Source: Lentisphaerae bacterium GWF2_45_14 (GTDB lineage Bacteria; Verrucomicrobiota; Lentisphaeria; Victivallales; GWF2-45-14). Taken from it: 64,000 nt of DNA. The position numbers and the translations under genes are program-made. Of this stretch, positions 51,797 through 61,700 are shown in pieces. The DNA is taken from positions 19,434-83,433 of the forward strand of contig MHBG01000056.1 of assembly GCA_001804785.1 (NCBI GenBank). Direction: 5' to 3'. Below the pieces are notes generated by a model. That model was not told the DNA's origin. It saw only the letters and a list, made by a program, of their open reading frames with translations, and made no database searches. The number at the start of each line of letters is the position of its first letter. The first letter of the stretch is position 1.

Positions 51797-52485
51797 TTAG
51801 GGCCAGACGTCATAACTGGGCAGGTACGAGGGATTATCAGCATCCCAGAACCGGCCGAGACATACACCGGCTTTTACATTATTGTCCGGGATATCGGCAA
51901 GCCGTTTCGTTTCTATGTGCCCGTCGAGGAAGAGAACATTCATTCGTTCCAAATGTCGGGCACTCAATAATCCACTAGATGCAGAAGTGTAGCTGACGTT
52001 GGAATAAACAGAATCTATCATTAACGCAGTTTTTGAAGGTGACTTGGCCGCACCCATTTTTAATGGAACAGTTTGTCCGGGAAGATTAGTTCCAGGCTTA
52101 TAAACGCCAGAACTATACCCATAGTTTAAATCTACCGTAGCGCTGGGACAGGAAATGGATTTAGGGATGTATTCGTTTTTTCTGCCTACTTGCATGTCAT
52201 TAATATACGGGGGAAGCAGGTTCTGAAACCAGAAATGGCTCGTCGCCGCATTATATACACCTCCATCATCTCTGTACGGGGGATAATATTCCGTATTGTC
52301 TCCGGCATACAGGCCAAAAGCGAGATTGACCTGTATCATATTCTCGCACACGCTATCTTTTTTGTTGTCTCTCTGGCTCTGGCAAGCGCAGGCAACAGCA
52401 TCGCCGCCAATATAGAGATAATGGCAATCACGAAGAGGAGCTCAATGAGCGTGAACGCTATATATTTTTTCAGTCGGTCAGGCAT
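51797..52485 (-). pseudogene. Prepilin-like gene broken by a -1 frameshift
   Basis: Starts ATG 52485 with AAGGA upstream: [20 protein letters not shown], the prepilin signal. The frame reaches a stop at 52336-52338 after KKIACARI. The remainder ([17 protein letters not shown] to SYLPSYDVWP, ending 51797) is open in the -1 frame and holds the C-terminal motif VLFLDGHIETK. In the other prepilins of this window Cys is followed by five residues then Gln; here one missing base near 52344 would restore that. A classic slippery heptamer A-AAA-AAG (52357-52363, in frame) lies just upstream. Confidence 0.75.
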
Positions 52486-52570
52486 AAATATGAGTCCTTT
52501 CAGAAAGTTCCTGATTGAATTCCCTTGGCGTACTATAATCTTTCCCGCCTTTATTTAAAGTCATTAATCA

Positions 52571-52584
52571 ATTTAACTAGTTTA
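52571..52584. promoter_or_regulatory. Operator-like site, copy 1
   Basis: ATTTAACTAGTTTA, a near palindrome around AACTAGTT. Its exact reverse complement lies at 52667-52680, about 96 bp away. The pair flanks the start region of the Gfo/Idh operon and the divergent prepilin gene. Confidence 0.5.
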
Positions 52585-52666
52585 TACCGACTGGTCTCAC
52601 AGCTAGGATTCACTACAAAAAATTAAGATATTATTTACCGAGGCTTGACTTTTTGTTATAAATCAC

Positions 52667-52680
52667 TAAACTAGTTAAAT
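52667..52680. promoter_or_regulatory. Operator-like site, copy 2, over the -10 region
   Basis: TAAACTAGTTAAAT, reverse complement of copy 1. It overlaps the candidate -10 box TAAACT (52667-52672), which lies 16 bases after TTGACT (52645-52650). A repressor bound here would block the operon that starts at 52696. Confidence 0.5.
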
Positions 52681-52695
52681 GAGGAGAATAGAGCC

Positions 52696-53763
52696 ATGAA
52701 TAAAGTTAAGGTCGGTATTATCGGGTGCGGGTATATGGCACAGATGGCACATATACCTTGTTTGAAGTCGATAAAAAATGTTGAAGTAGCTGCACTCTGT
52801 GATTTTAGAGGGCACGTGACTACGGAACTTTGCGACCGCTGGAATATTCCGGCGCGGACCGATTCGGTGGACGATCTCCTGGCAATGGACATAGATGCTG
52901 TCTTTGTCCTTACCCCCGTGCAGTGGCATTTGAGTAATATAAAGGCAGCACTTAATGCGGGAAGGCAGGTTTTTACTGAAAAGCCCGCGGCAATGTCGTC
53001 GGCTTCCGTAAGTGAACTGAAAAAAATATCCGCCTTAAGCGGCAAGGGCGTTACTGTCGGTTATATGAAGAGGCTTGATGCAAATATTGTTGAACTGAAG
53101 AGAATTCAATCCGAAAGCAACTGGGGCAAAATGCTTTTTGTCCGAACTCATTCATTTATCGGAGGGCATTGGAACGCCGCGATAAACGATCTTGTCCCTG
53201 TTGTCTCGTCGGACGAAATACCTTCTTTCAATGCATCCCTGCTCGATCCTGCTCCCGTTTGGCTCAACGGCGAACGCAATCAGAAATTCTATTCGTTTGA
53301 TAATCCGTATTACGGACTGCTGGATACGGGATGTCATTCGGTTAATCTGCTTCGCTATCTGACGGGGAAAGATCCAGAAGTCCAGTCAGTTCGGAACATG
53401 TCAGGCGTAAGACTTGTTGATTTCAATTTCGAGGACGTTCCTGGAATTATGGAATTCTGTATCAATTTCAATATGCACAGATGGGACGAGGTTACCGAAC
53501 TTTATTTTGAAAAAGCCTCCGTCAGGATTTTGACTCCGCCGCCACTTGACATGCAGTCTTCCGCCATAGCGGAGATATACAGCGAAAAAGGTGCACTGCT
53601 CCATAATCTTAAACTTGAAGACAACCGTCAATGGGCTTTCCGTCTGCAGGCGGAAGCCTTTATAGAAAAGGTTTTGAAAGGGGATAATTCTTCCTGTTTA
53701 GACGATGCCGGAAAAGATATTGAGATAATTGAGGAAATTTATAAAATAGAGAAAGGCATCTGA
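52696..53763 (+). CDS. Gfo/Idh/MocA-family oxidoreductase
   Basis: 355 residues. NAD(P)-binding motif VGIIGCGYMAQMAH, then VFVLTPVQWHLSNIKAAL and the catalytic-Lys block GRQVFTEKPAAMS. The C-terminal alpha/beta domain contains GLLDTGCHSVNLLRYL with the typical Asp and His. These enzymes oxidise or reduce sugars, inositols or glycosides. GAGGAG precedes the ATG. First gene of a three-gene operon; five bases separate it from the dehydrogenase. Confidence 0.85.
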   Translation: MNKVKVGIIGCGYMAQMAHIPCLKSIKNVEVAALCDFRGHVTTELCDRWNIPARTDSVDDLLAMDIDAVFVLTPVQWHLSNIKAALNAGRQVFTEKPAAMSSASVSELKKISALSGKGVTVGYMKRLDANIVELKRIQSESNWGKMLFVRTHSFIGGHWNAAINDLVPVVSSDEIPSFNASLLDPAPVWLNGERNQKFYSFDNPYYGLLDTGCHSVNLLRYLTGKDPEVQSVRNMSGVRLVDFNFEDVPGIMEFCINFNMHRWDEVTELYFEKASVRILTPPPLDMQSSAIAEIYSEKGALLHNLKLEDNRQWAFRLQAEAFIEKVLKGDNSSCLDDAGKDIEIIEEIYKIEKGI

Positions 53764-53768
53764 TTATT

Positions 53769-54761
53769 ATGAAAGCTGCATATCATTCAGGGAAAAGGGA
53801 AATAATCGTTAAGGAAGTCGATAAACCCTCGCCCGGGCCGGGAGAATATTTGGTAAAAATTAAAACATGTTCTATTTGCGGTTCTGATACATGGTGGGCA
53901 AATGAGGCATCTGCCGATGAACCCGTCCATGGTCACGAATCCACCGGAATCATTGAGGCTTGCGGTGACGGGACAACGAAATTCAAGACTGGAGACAGGG
54001 TCGTTTGTTATGCCATCTTCGGATGCGGAAAATGTGCCTATTGCAAGGCTGGAGTTCCGACAAACTGCCAGAACAAAAAATTTGTGGAAGGTGGTTTTCA
54101 GGAATACTCGGTTTTTAACGAAAATCTGCTCTTCTCATGCCCTGATGATGTCGATTTCATTACCGCGTCACTTTTGTCTGACGCTATCGGGGTGCCGCTC
54201 CGCGGACTGCGTCGGCTGAGGCCTGAAAAAGACGACAAGGTTTGCGTATGGGGCCTCGGTCCGTTAGGTTTGTTGCAGTTGATGTTTCTGAAAGCACATG
54301 GAGTGAAAACGATAATAGGACTGGATACCGTTGACGAGCGTCTGCAGAAAGCCCGCGAACTTGGAGCAGATCATACGATAAACCCACTCACGCAGGACCC
54401 AGTCGCGGCAATAAAGGAATTATGCGGCGGTCTCGGAGCAGATAAGGCATACACTTATGTGCGTCATTCCAAGGCTACTGAAAATATCTTCAAGAGTACC
54501 AGGGAAGGCGCGTCAATATGTACCTTCGTCGGACTTGATGGACATTATGAACTGCAGGAATGGTACGAACGAACACTCGTCTGGTCTTTCTACTTTACTC
54601 CCGACGAATATGAAGAAAATCTGAACTTCGTCAAGGATAATAAAATAGATTTGAAAAAAATAGTCTCCGACATTTTCCCTTTGGAGAGGATTAATGAAGC
54701 TTTTATGAAGCGTTTTGAGAAACCGAATGAATCGTTAAAAATCGTTATCACAATGGATTGA
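53769..54761 (+). CDS. Zinc-dependent medium-chain alcohol dehydrogenase
   Basis: 330 residues. Catalytic zinc site CSICGSD with GHESTG, structural zinc cysteines in CGKCAYCKAGVPTNC, and nucleotide motif VWGLGPLGLLQLMF. The family oxidises secondary alcohols, including threonine, sorbitol or other polyols. Placed between a Gfo/Idh oxidoreductase and an ADP-ribosylglycohydrolase-family gene, it probably acts on a sugar or polyol derived from the same compound. Confidence 0.88.
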   Translation: MKAAYHSGKREIIVKEVDKPSPGPGEYLVKIKTCSICGSDTWWANEASADEPVHGHESTGIIEACGDGTTKFKTGDRVVCYAIFGCGKCAYCKAGVPTNCQNKKFVEGGFQEYSVFNENLLFSCPDDVDFITASLLSDAIGVPLRGLRRLRPEKDDKVCVWGLGPLGLLQLMFLKAHGVKTIIGLDTVDERLQKARELGADHTINPLTQDPVAAIKELCGGLGADKAYTYVRHSKATENIFKSTREGASICTFVGLDGHYELQEWYERTLVWSFYFTPDEYEENLNFVKDNKIDLKKIVSDIFPLERINEAFMKRFEKPNESLKIVITMD

Positions 54762-54771
54762 GAAAGAAAAA

Positions 54772-56229
54772 ATGGACACACAAAATTACCGCAAAAAAGT
54801 GATTGGTTGTTGGCTCGGAAAGGCGGCCGGAGGAACTCTGGGGCAACCCTACGAAGGCTGTGACGGCCCGCTGAACCTGACTTATTATAATCCCGTTCCT
54901 ACCGACATGATACCGAACGACGATCTAGACTTACAGGTACTCTGGGCATGCACCCTCGACCAGATGGAAAATCCCGTTGTCGACCGCGATATATTTGCCG
55001 GTGCGTGGCTGAATCATGTTGATTTTCCATGGGACGAATACGGAATAGCTATACGCAATTTACGCAATGGGATAAAGGCCCCTTACTCAGGAAGTTATGA
55101 CAATTGGTTTATTGACGGACTTGGCGCCGCAATCCGCAGCGAAATATGGGCCTGCATGGCGCCTGGAAGACCGGAATTGGCTGCAAAATATGCCTATGAA
55201 GACGCTTGCGTCGATCATGCGGGAGACGGCATTTATGCCGAACAGTTTTTGTCTGCACTGGAAAGTCTGGCGTTTACCGAGAATAATATGGGCAAGCTTC
55301 TGGACTCAGGCTTGTCGGTGATTCCCGCGGAAAGCCGTTTGGCGCTGGCAATAAAAGATACCCGTGAATGGTGCGCTGAATCAACTGATTGGAAGAGGAT
55401 AAGACTCAAAATACTTGAAAAATGGGGCAGCGAAAATTTTACCGATGTAGTTATGAATATCCCGTTTGCCGTTATGGCCCTCATCCTTGGAAACGGCGAC
55501 TTCTCGAAAACAGTCTGCCTTGCCGTGAATTGCGGACGTGATGCTGATTGTACGGCCGCGACTGTCGGAGCGATACTTGGAATTATAAATCCTGATTCCA
55601 TTCCGGAAAAATGGCTTAAGCCAATTGGTCGCAAACTGGTTATCAATGACGGAATTACGGGAATAACGCATCCCGATACTCTTGACGGATTTACTGATAT
55701 GATAATTTCTCTGCGGGGAAAAGTTAGCCTCCGAAAGGAACAGGCAGTTTCGCAAATTGACCTGTCAACGCATACACTGAAGGCGGAATGCGGAATTTTT
55801 TCTCCGTGGTTTGCTCAGGATGAAAATAAATTTGCGCCGGCAATGACTTCTGGTGTGGAAGTTCTTGAATTTCAAGGAACTTCCGGACGCATTGATGCGG
55901 CAAGAATTCCATCTGACAGCCTTTACATGATGCGTTTTAAATTCAGGCTGGAAAAGAGACAAACTCTTAGAGTAATGTTCAACACCTCTTCTAACAGCCG
56001 TGTGTGGATTGACGGACAATATGCTTTCGGCCGTGAAGGTGGGCGCATAGCACCAAGTTTCCATCGCTGTCCGGTTAACCAATACAAAGATATGGAACTC
56101 AATGCTGGTGAACATGAATTCCTCGTAGGCATTGCTCCACTTTCTGATGAGAAAAAAATAGAGTGGGTTATCGGAGTCGGGGATAAGGCTTCAAAGCAGT
56201 GGCTGCACGACGTGTGGAGGAATGAATGA
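54772..56229 (+). CDS. ADP-ribosylglycohydrolase-family protein with C-terminal sugar-binding-like domain
   Basis: 485 residues. The N-terminal about 310 form the all-helical ADP-ribosylglycohydrolase fold: IGCWLGKAAGGTLGQPYEG, MIPNDDLDLQ with metal-binding Asp, and CGRDADCTAATVGAILG, the second metal motif (usual GGDxD). The last about 170 residues look like a beta-sandwich (MRFKFRLEKRQTLRVMFN). Bacterial members hydrolyse N- or O-glycosidic bonds; in this operon the substrate may be a nucleoside or glycoside rather than ADP-ribosylated protein. Confidence 0.8.
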   Translation: MDTQNYRKKVIGCWLGKAAGGTLGQPYEGCDGPLNLTYYNPVPTDMIPNDDLDLQVLWACTLDQMENPVVDRDIFAGAWLNHVDFPWDEYGIAIRNLRNGIKAPYSGSYDNWFIDGLGAAIRSEIWACMAPGRPELAAKYAYEDACVDHAGDGIYAEQFLSALESLAFTENNMGKLLDSGLSVIPAESRLALAIKDTREWCAESTDWKRIRLKILEKWGSENFTDVVMNIPFAVMALILGNGDFSKTVCLAVNCGRDADCTAATVGAILGIINPDSIPEKWLKPIGRKLVINDGITGITHPDTLDGFTDMIISLRGKVSLRKEQAVSQIDLSTHTLKAECGIFSPWFAQDENKFAPAMTSGVEVLEFQGTSGRIDAARIPSDSLYMMRFKFRLEKRQTLRVMFNTSSNSRVWIDGQYAFGREGGRIAPSFHRCPVNQYKDMELNAGEHEFLVGIAPLSDEKKIEWVIGVGDKASKQWLHDVWRNE

Positions 56230-56254
56230 AGGGGCTGTCGCCGTCATCGCTGTT

Positions 56255-56291
56255 TTTTCTGAGCTTCAACTGGATGTTGAAGCTCAGAAAA
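56255..56291. repeat. Perfect 16-bp inverted repeat between convergent genes
   Basis: Arms TTTTCTGAGCTTCAAC and GTTGAAGCTCAGAAAA around TGGAT. The Ts precede the stem and the As follow it on both strands, opposite to an ordinary rho-independent terminator. It lies between the ends of the ADP-ribosylglycohydrolase-family gene and the creatininase gene. Confidence 0.85.
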
Positions 56292-56307
56292 GGATTGGAT
56301 GACTGTG

Positions 56308-57111
56308 TTACTTTCCTGATTTATCGAAAAATTCTTTCATCAGGGCGAGTGACAGATCGTCGCTTTTAACTTTTCTTATAGTCTCGCCGATATCTTCGGC
56401 AATCATCTCGCAGACCTCTTTCCCATATTCACAGGTCGATTTGCCGCCATACCCTGAAAGATGCACTGGGTGTTTCGCGTACCAATCCATCGGAGTCAGG
56501 ATATCTCCGCCCAGAATATTCATAAGACGCGGATTTTCTCCGCCTATTTCCCTGGGAAGGATTTTGTCCATTTTCACCATCTCGGGATATAAGAAAAGTC
56601 CTACAGCCGTTTCATACGCTCCGCCATGCCCGCTGGTTCCGCCCGTCTCTTTATGAAGTTTTTCTTTTGCCTTGATCGTCCTAGGGCCGAAGTGGTGCAG
56701 GCATTGATAGATCATATAATCCCGCCTGCTTTCCAGCTGCATCTTCAAAAAAGTCTGCAGAAGGACGACGTTTCCGCCGTGAGCGTTTACCAGAATTATT
56801 TTATTAAATCCATTTCTGGCTATTTCTGTGCAGGTTGCTTCAAGCACCTCTAGTACAAGTTTGCCTTTCAACGCAAAGGCTCCGGGTTCAAACGCCGCGG
56901 CGGTTACAAAGCCGACAAAAAATGGAGGGAAAACCACCGCGGGTTCCAGTTTTGAAGCCATATCCGCAAAATCCCATGCCTTCATGTAATCGATTCCAAG
57001 AGGCAGGTGGTCTCCGTGTTTTTCAAGCACGCCCAGCGGGAGCAGGCAGACGCCCTCGCTTTTTTTAACAGCAACCTCAAACTCAGGAGAAGTCATTTCA
57101 TTCCAGCGCAT
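56308..57111 (-). CDS. Creatininase-family amidohydrolase
   Basis: 267 residues. Metal-binding blocks LLPLGVLEKHGDHLPLGID and ILVNAHGGNVVLLQT, then TSGHGGAYETAVGLF with the conserved Glu, define the family, which includes creatininase, MftE and formamide hydrolases. AAAGGA lies seven bases before the ATG. It follows the SGNH hydrolase gene by 21 bases and is the last gene of the minus-strand series, whose members otherwise suggest glycan breakdown. The substrate is unknown. Confidence 0.82.
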   Translation of the reverse strand: MRWNEMTSPEFEVAVKKSEGVCLLPLGVLEKHGDHLPLGIDYMKAWDFADMASKLEPAVVFPPFFVGFVTAAAFEPGAFALKGKLVLEVLEATCTEIARNGFNKIILVNAHGGNVVLLQTFLKMQLESRRDYMIYQCLHHFGPRTIKAKEKLHKETGGTSGHGGAYETAVGLFLYPEMVKMDKILPREIGGENPRLMNILGGDILTPMDWYAKHPVHLSGYGGKSTCEYGKEVCEMIAEDIGETIRKVKSDDLSLALMKEFFDKSGK

Positions 57112-57132
57112 GATAAAATCCTTTCGCTATGT

Positions 57133-57840
57133 TTATTTTTTAGCTTCTTCGGCGTCCATTATTTTCTGGTATTCCCAAGCTTCCTCCCATACTTCCTTGT
57201 ATGGAAATATTTCAGGTAAAATGTTGAAATGCCGCTGTATATCCACTCCCATGAGCATATTGCCCTTGTGGTTTACATGGAATGCATTTTGCATCAGGCT
57301 ATTATATATGTCAAGGTGATTTTTCCTCAACAGCATCCAACGCTTCAAGTGATCTATGAGATAGGAGTCTGTGCTTTTTGCAAGTTCGCGGACTATGTCC
57401 ATGAAATGGTAAAACTTATCCAAATGTTCGGTACTCAAATCCTCTTCCTGAACCGCGTAATAGGTTTGCAGAATAGGAAATGCGCCTATTCCTTTGGTCC
57501 TGGATATTATTTCCAGCAAATTGGCCCTATAAGTTTCAGCGTCCATGTTTTTTGCGGGATTTGAGTCATTTCCGCCTACCGTGATGAATACGACATGCGG
57601 CTTGAATAACTTTACATCGTCATCAAAACGAGCAAGAAGGTCAAACGTGGAGTGTCCACCCCTTCCTGAATTTATGCACATGTGCTGTATGCTGCCGTAT
57701 TTATAAAGTATCCCGAGTTCAAGGCAGTCCAGCCAGTGCATGCCGGGTACGCGTCGCTCTGTGTTTGATGAACCAAAACCCAAAAAGCGAGTCCGTTGTA
57801 CGCTTAGCATGTGATCAATCACATCGTTCATCGTTTCCAT
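57133..57840 (-). CDS. Cytoplasmic SGNH-type hydrolase
   Basis: 235 residues with no signal peptide. Block I is FLGFGSSNTERRV with Ser as nucleophile, block III is VGGNDSNPA with Gly and Asn, and block V is NAFHVNHKGNMLMGVD with the catalytic His, though the usual Asp three residues before it is Asn. It would remove acyl groups, for example acetyl, from a sugar. Lies between the ThuA-like and creatininase genes. Confidence 0.72.
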   Translation of the reverse strand: METMNDVIDHMLSVQRTRFLGFGSSNTERRVPGMHWLDCLELGILYKYGSIQHMCINSGRGGHSTFDLLARFDDDVKLFKPHVVFITVGGNDSNPAKNMDAETYRANLLEIISRTKGIGAFPILQTYYAVQEEDLSTEHLDKFYHFMDIVRELAKSTDSYLIDHLKRWMLLRKNHLDIYNSLMQNAFHVNHKGNMLMGVDIQRHFNILPEIFPYKEVWEEAWEYQKIMDAEEAKK

Positions 57841-57870
57841 TTTTATCTCTTGTTTTTTTAGTTGTTAATT

Positions 57871-58740
57871 TTAAATATCTTCGCCGGGTCCGCCGCTTTC
57901 CTCTAATTTGCGGGCGGCCTCTTTCCTTATGTCAACGTCGTAAACATAGGAAAGAATGTTTTCCAACATTTTTCCTGCTTCGACATCGGAGGTTGAGTTT
58001 CTAAAAAAAGCGGGAACCTGGCAGAATATCACCCGTCCTTTTCCAAACGCTTTTTCCTGAAGAATTACAGCGGGAAACTCTGTGGACGTTTCCTTGACGA
58101 AAAGCGGCAGCTGACCGGGAAATGCCGATGAATAATAGCCGCCATAAGCACTCTGCCTGCCTCTGATTTTGTGTGGGAAATTTAACAATGGATGCTTGAC
58201 GGCCGCACCGCTTGGCACTACTGGATAAAGCCCTTTATGGTCATTCTGCACCACGCAGGGACTGGCAATTCCCCCTGCGTCAAGCAGCTTCGTGGCATAA
58301 GAGCACACAGAGAACAAATCCAAGAAAAGCGTCCCGCCATTTTTAAGAAACTTTCTCACGGCTTCGGCGTATTCTGGTTTCTGCGCCAGCGGGTTCATTG
58401 CCTCCCCTGAATATTGCGCAATGTAGAGAAATTTCGCTTTGGAAAGAGCCTCAACGAATGTGTCAGGCTCGGGAGCGAGTTTTTCTGCAAAGCGTTCTTT
58501 GAATTCCGCGGTACTAATTCCCAGTTTTTGGGCTTCACGATCAAGAGTTTTTTCATTGGTCAGCCAATAGAAGCGCACGGATATCCCGTATTTTTCCAAA
58601 TCAATGCCATGATCGTTAGGAAGAACCCGCAATTTACCTTTGTCAATGCGCGGCGCATTCAGGATAACCGCGTTTAATTCCGCGGTTATGGCTGAAGCGG
58701 AGACAAGCAGTATAATTGCAAGCGTAAAGCCTATTTTCAT
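57871..58740 (-). CDS. Secreted ThuA/GATase-like protein
   Basis: 289 residues from ATG 58740, which overlaps the upstream stop (ATGA) with GGAAGGAAA before it. Signal peptide MKIGFTLAIILLVSASAITA. The mature part has a flavodoxin-like region with FLKNGGTLFLDLF and a late GKGRVIFCQVPAFF, as in ThuA and the beta-galactosidase trimerisation domain. No catalytic Cys triad is evident. Coupled to the 1301-residue protein, which has a similar domain, so they may interact. Confidence 0.6.
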   Translation of the reverse strand: MKIGFTLAIILLVSASAITAELNAVILNAPRIDKGKLRVLPNDHGIDLEKYGISVRFYWLTNEKTLDREAQKLGISTAEFKERFAEKLAPEPDTFVEALSKAKFLYIAQYSGEAMNPLAQKPEYAEAVRKFLKNGGTLFLDLFSVCSYATKLLDAGGIASPCVVQNDHKGLYPVVPSGAAVKHPLLNFPHKIRGRQSAYGGYYSSAFPGQLPLFVKETSTEFPAVILQEKAFGKGRVIFCQVPAFFRNSTSDVEAGKMLENILSYVYDVDIRKEAARKLEESGGPGEDI

Positions 58741-61700
58741 TTTCCTTCCCCCAGCCAATAAATGCTATTGACGAGAATGTTGTTTTCAATCTTTGATAAT
58801 TTTTCATTAGCGGTAGTTACCTTACCGTCCTTTACCTGGACATCCGCGCCGATATTCATTCCTGAAATAACAACTCGGCCTTTTTCGTATTGACCGGCAA
58901 CGACAGTTACGTCACCGCCGCGTCCCGCCTCAAACTCACTTTTTACCAGTATTATGGCGTTGGCCCCCGGCTGGAGTTGTATGTAATCAGGGAATCCGCT
59001 TTTCAGGTGTTCGCCTTTGTTCATTGCCGGTTCCCTGAAAATATGGGCAAAGGCAGGGTCCTGGGACTTCTGCGGGAACTTGTTGCGGTAACTGGATGCG
59101 TCAATAACCGGATGATTCTCATTTTCGACAAGCATTCCGGTAATCTGCACCCAGTCCTTTCCTGCGGCAATCGAAGGAAAGAGTTTTGACGCGTTGCTGT
59201 CCTTGCCGTACCCCACTGAGTGATGCACAAGCATTACGCCGCCGCCTTTTGCGGCAAATTGACGCAACTCATCTTCCCAGCCTTTATTGAGGTTTCCGGG
59301 TGATTTAAAGCCGATATCGGGAACAATCACAACATCGAAATCGGCAATTGTTTGCTCCTCCATGTTCGGCAGATAATGCGCTTCAACCTGCTCCAGTTCT
59401 TTTACGCGGCGGAAAATCGCTTCCGCGCCTAAGAGTCCCACTTTCTTTTCTTCTTCCGGCTTGAATATCCCCACATAGATAATCCCGGGTTTTTTCTTCA
59501 ATTTCTTAGCCTGACTGCTTTTTAGTTCCAATTTACGGTATGGTGCGTATTCAGGAGAGGTACTGCGGGCAAGGTAATTTTCATCTGTCTTCTTTAGCTC
59601 CGGCAGCCGATACGAATCATCCACCAGCAGGTAAAAATTCACCACTTCCGGCTCAAGGCTCAATTGCACCTTGCCGTTATTCAGGGGGATTTTTTCTCCG
59701 CGATTAAACCCGACCAATGCCGTTTTGTCCTTCGGGAAACAGTCGCCTAGAACAATTTCAACACTTTTAGTCTCGGGCCCGGGATTGTAAAGCGATATCA
59801 GATAATTTTCGCTGTCGGTAAATACATTGCTCCATATATTGGCATTGGTTGCCAATGGCAATGACGGGGCATTATTCCTAACCAGCGTGGAAAACAATTC
59901 CGCGACAGCGGCATCGCTGTTTGCTTTTCCGCTCAAAACGGGAGCCAGGTATATCGCTTTACCTTTGCCTGATTGGTTTACTGTGACTGCCGGAGTCCCG
60001 TCTGTAAACGCAAGAAGCGTTTTCGCGGCCGCGCACTTTATCGGATACCGCATTATTTCTCCTGATATAGGTAATGCGTCCGAACCCGGCTGGATTGTAA
60101 ATTTCTCCGCTTGGGCGGGGCCGTTTGACTCAATTCCACAGAGTTTTTGGATTTCGGCGTTATTTAGCACGCCGCCTTCAATGATGGCCACGCCGCCTTC
60201 TTCAACATATTGCTTTATCATTAAAGCATTTTCCTGGGAAATATCAGGATTATCCGGAATGACCAGGATTTTATAATCTTTCAATACACCATTTTTGAAA
60301 TAATTTGCCACCACGATGTCAGTGGGGATTGTCTGCAATGTATTTACCAGTGATTCTACCTTGGCATCGGTTTCTGAAGCTTTTCCCGCTCGTACGCCGC
60401 CTCTTTTTAGTTCACCGTAAAAATTGTCGCGATCCCGGAAGATAGCTAGGAATTTTATCGGGAAACATTTTATCAGATAATCCTCTAATCCTGTATAATC
60501 CAATAGATTGTAGACTTCTGTGGTTCCGAGTTGACCAGCCGTTCCTCCGCGTACCGTCCAAAAACCGGTCATTGCAAAATGCAGCACTGAATTTGTTCCG
60601 CCGAACAAGTGTAAGCTCGTATTCAGGCGGTTGAATGGCCTGTCCTGAGAAATCCCCGTGGTTGAAAATACAGGTTTATTATTCCCCGTTACCGCTCTCG
60701 CATATTTTAAAGGAAATAAAACATGTGTAATCTCAGTTGAATAAAGATCGAAATTAGCGGTGGAAAGATATTGATTCTGAGCCTCCATGTCCTGATATCC
60801 GAACGCTCCCAGTCGGCGATTATTCATGCTGGTAATTTGGAAAACCATGGCGTCAGGCTTGACCGCGCGGATTGCGGAAGACATATCCCGTACCAAATCT
60901 GTGACGGTGTCGACACGGAACCTGAATGTTGTTAACTGTTCAGGCGCATTGATTTTAGACCAATCCTGGAGTGGCGCGCACTCCGTGCCGTATTTCTTTT
61001 TAGCATATTCCCGTCCCTGTCTGGAAATGAAAGATGTCGGCCAGAAGCCGAATTCATCCAGAATATGGTATCCATCAACGTCGCACGTGGCCAATCCCTC
61101 CGCATATTTGACATAAGTGTCGTGTCCCAGAAACGGCGACAGTCGACCGTTATGCTGTTTTTTCCCGTCTTCGCTCAACCAATAGCAATCCTTCATCAAC
61201 TCTGGAATTTTCGCGACATAATACATGGAAGGCCAAGAGCCGGCAATCACTGAAACTCCCTTTTGATGAGCCTCTTTCACCAGTTCCCTCAGGAATTGAG
61301 GAGAGTCGTCATTGGCAGGAAACGTTGTCGAATCAAAACATGGCATTTTGGAGACAAAGTCGATTGAATTTGCGCCTGATGCCAGAACTTCATCAATCAG
61401 CTTTTGAGCGGAATTTGGTGACATTTTCTGGGTGCGGCCTATTTCAAGTGTATGCATCCGCAGAAAATCTTTCCCGAATACTGGCGTTTGCGGCTTTATC
61501 GGGCTATATGACTGAATTTCTCCCGCGGATACCAGAACCGGAGCCTTCCATCCATAATACGCCTGGCGCAATTCTTGGAATTGGCCGTCCGCACAGTAGA
61601 GGCCGCCGCTCACTTTTTCATTGCCCGGTATCTGACCGGCAATAGTTGTTGTGTACCCCATTCCCGAGAGACTCATATTTGCAATTTTGCAATTTTTAAG

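Noticed and set aside
56255..56291. Bidirectional rho-independent terminator
   Set aside because: The T-run lies 5' of the stem on both strands, the reverse of what termination needs. It is kept as an inverted repeat only.
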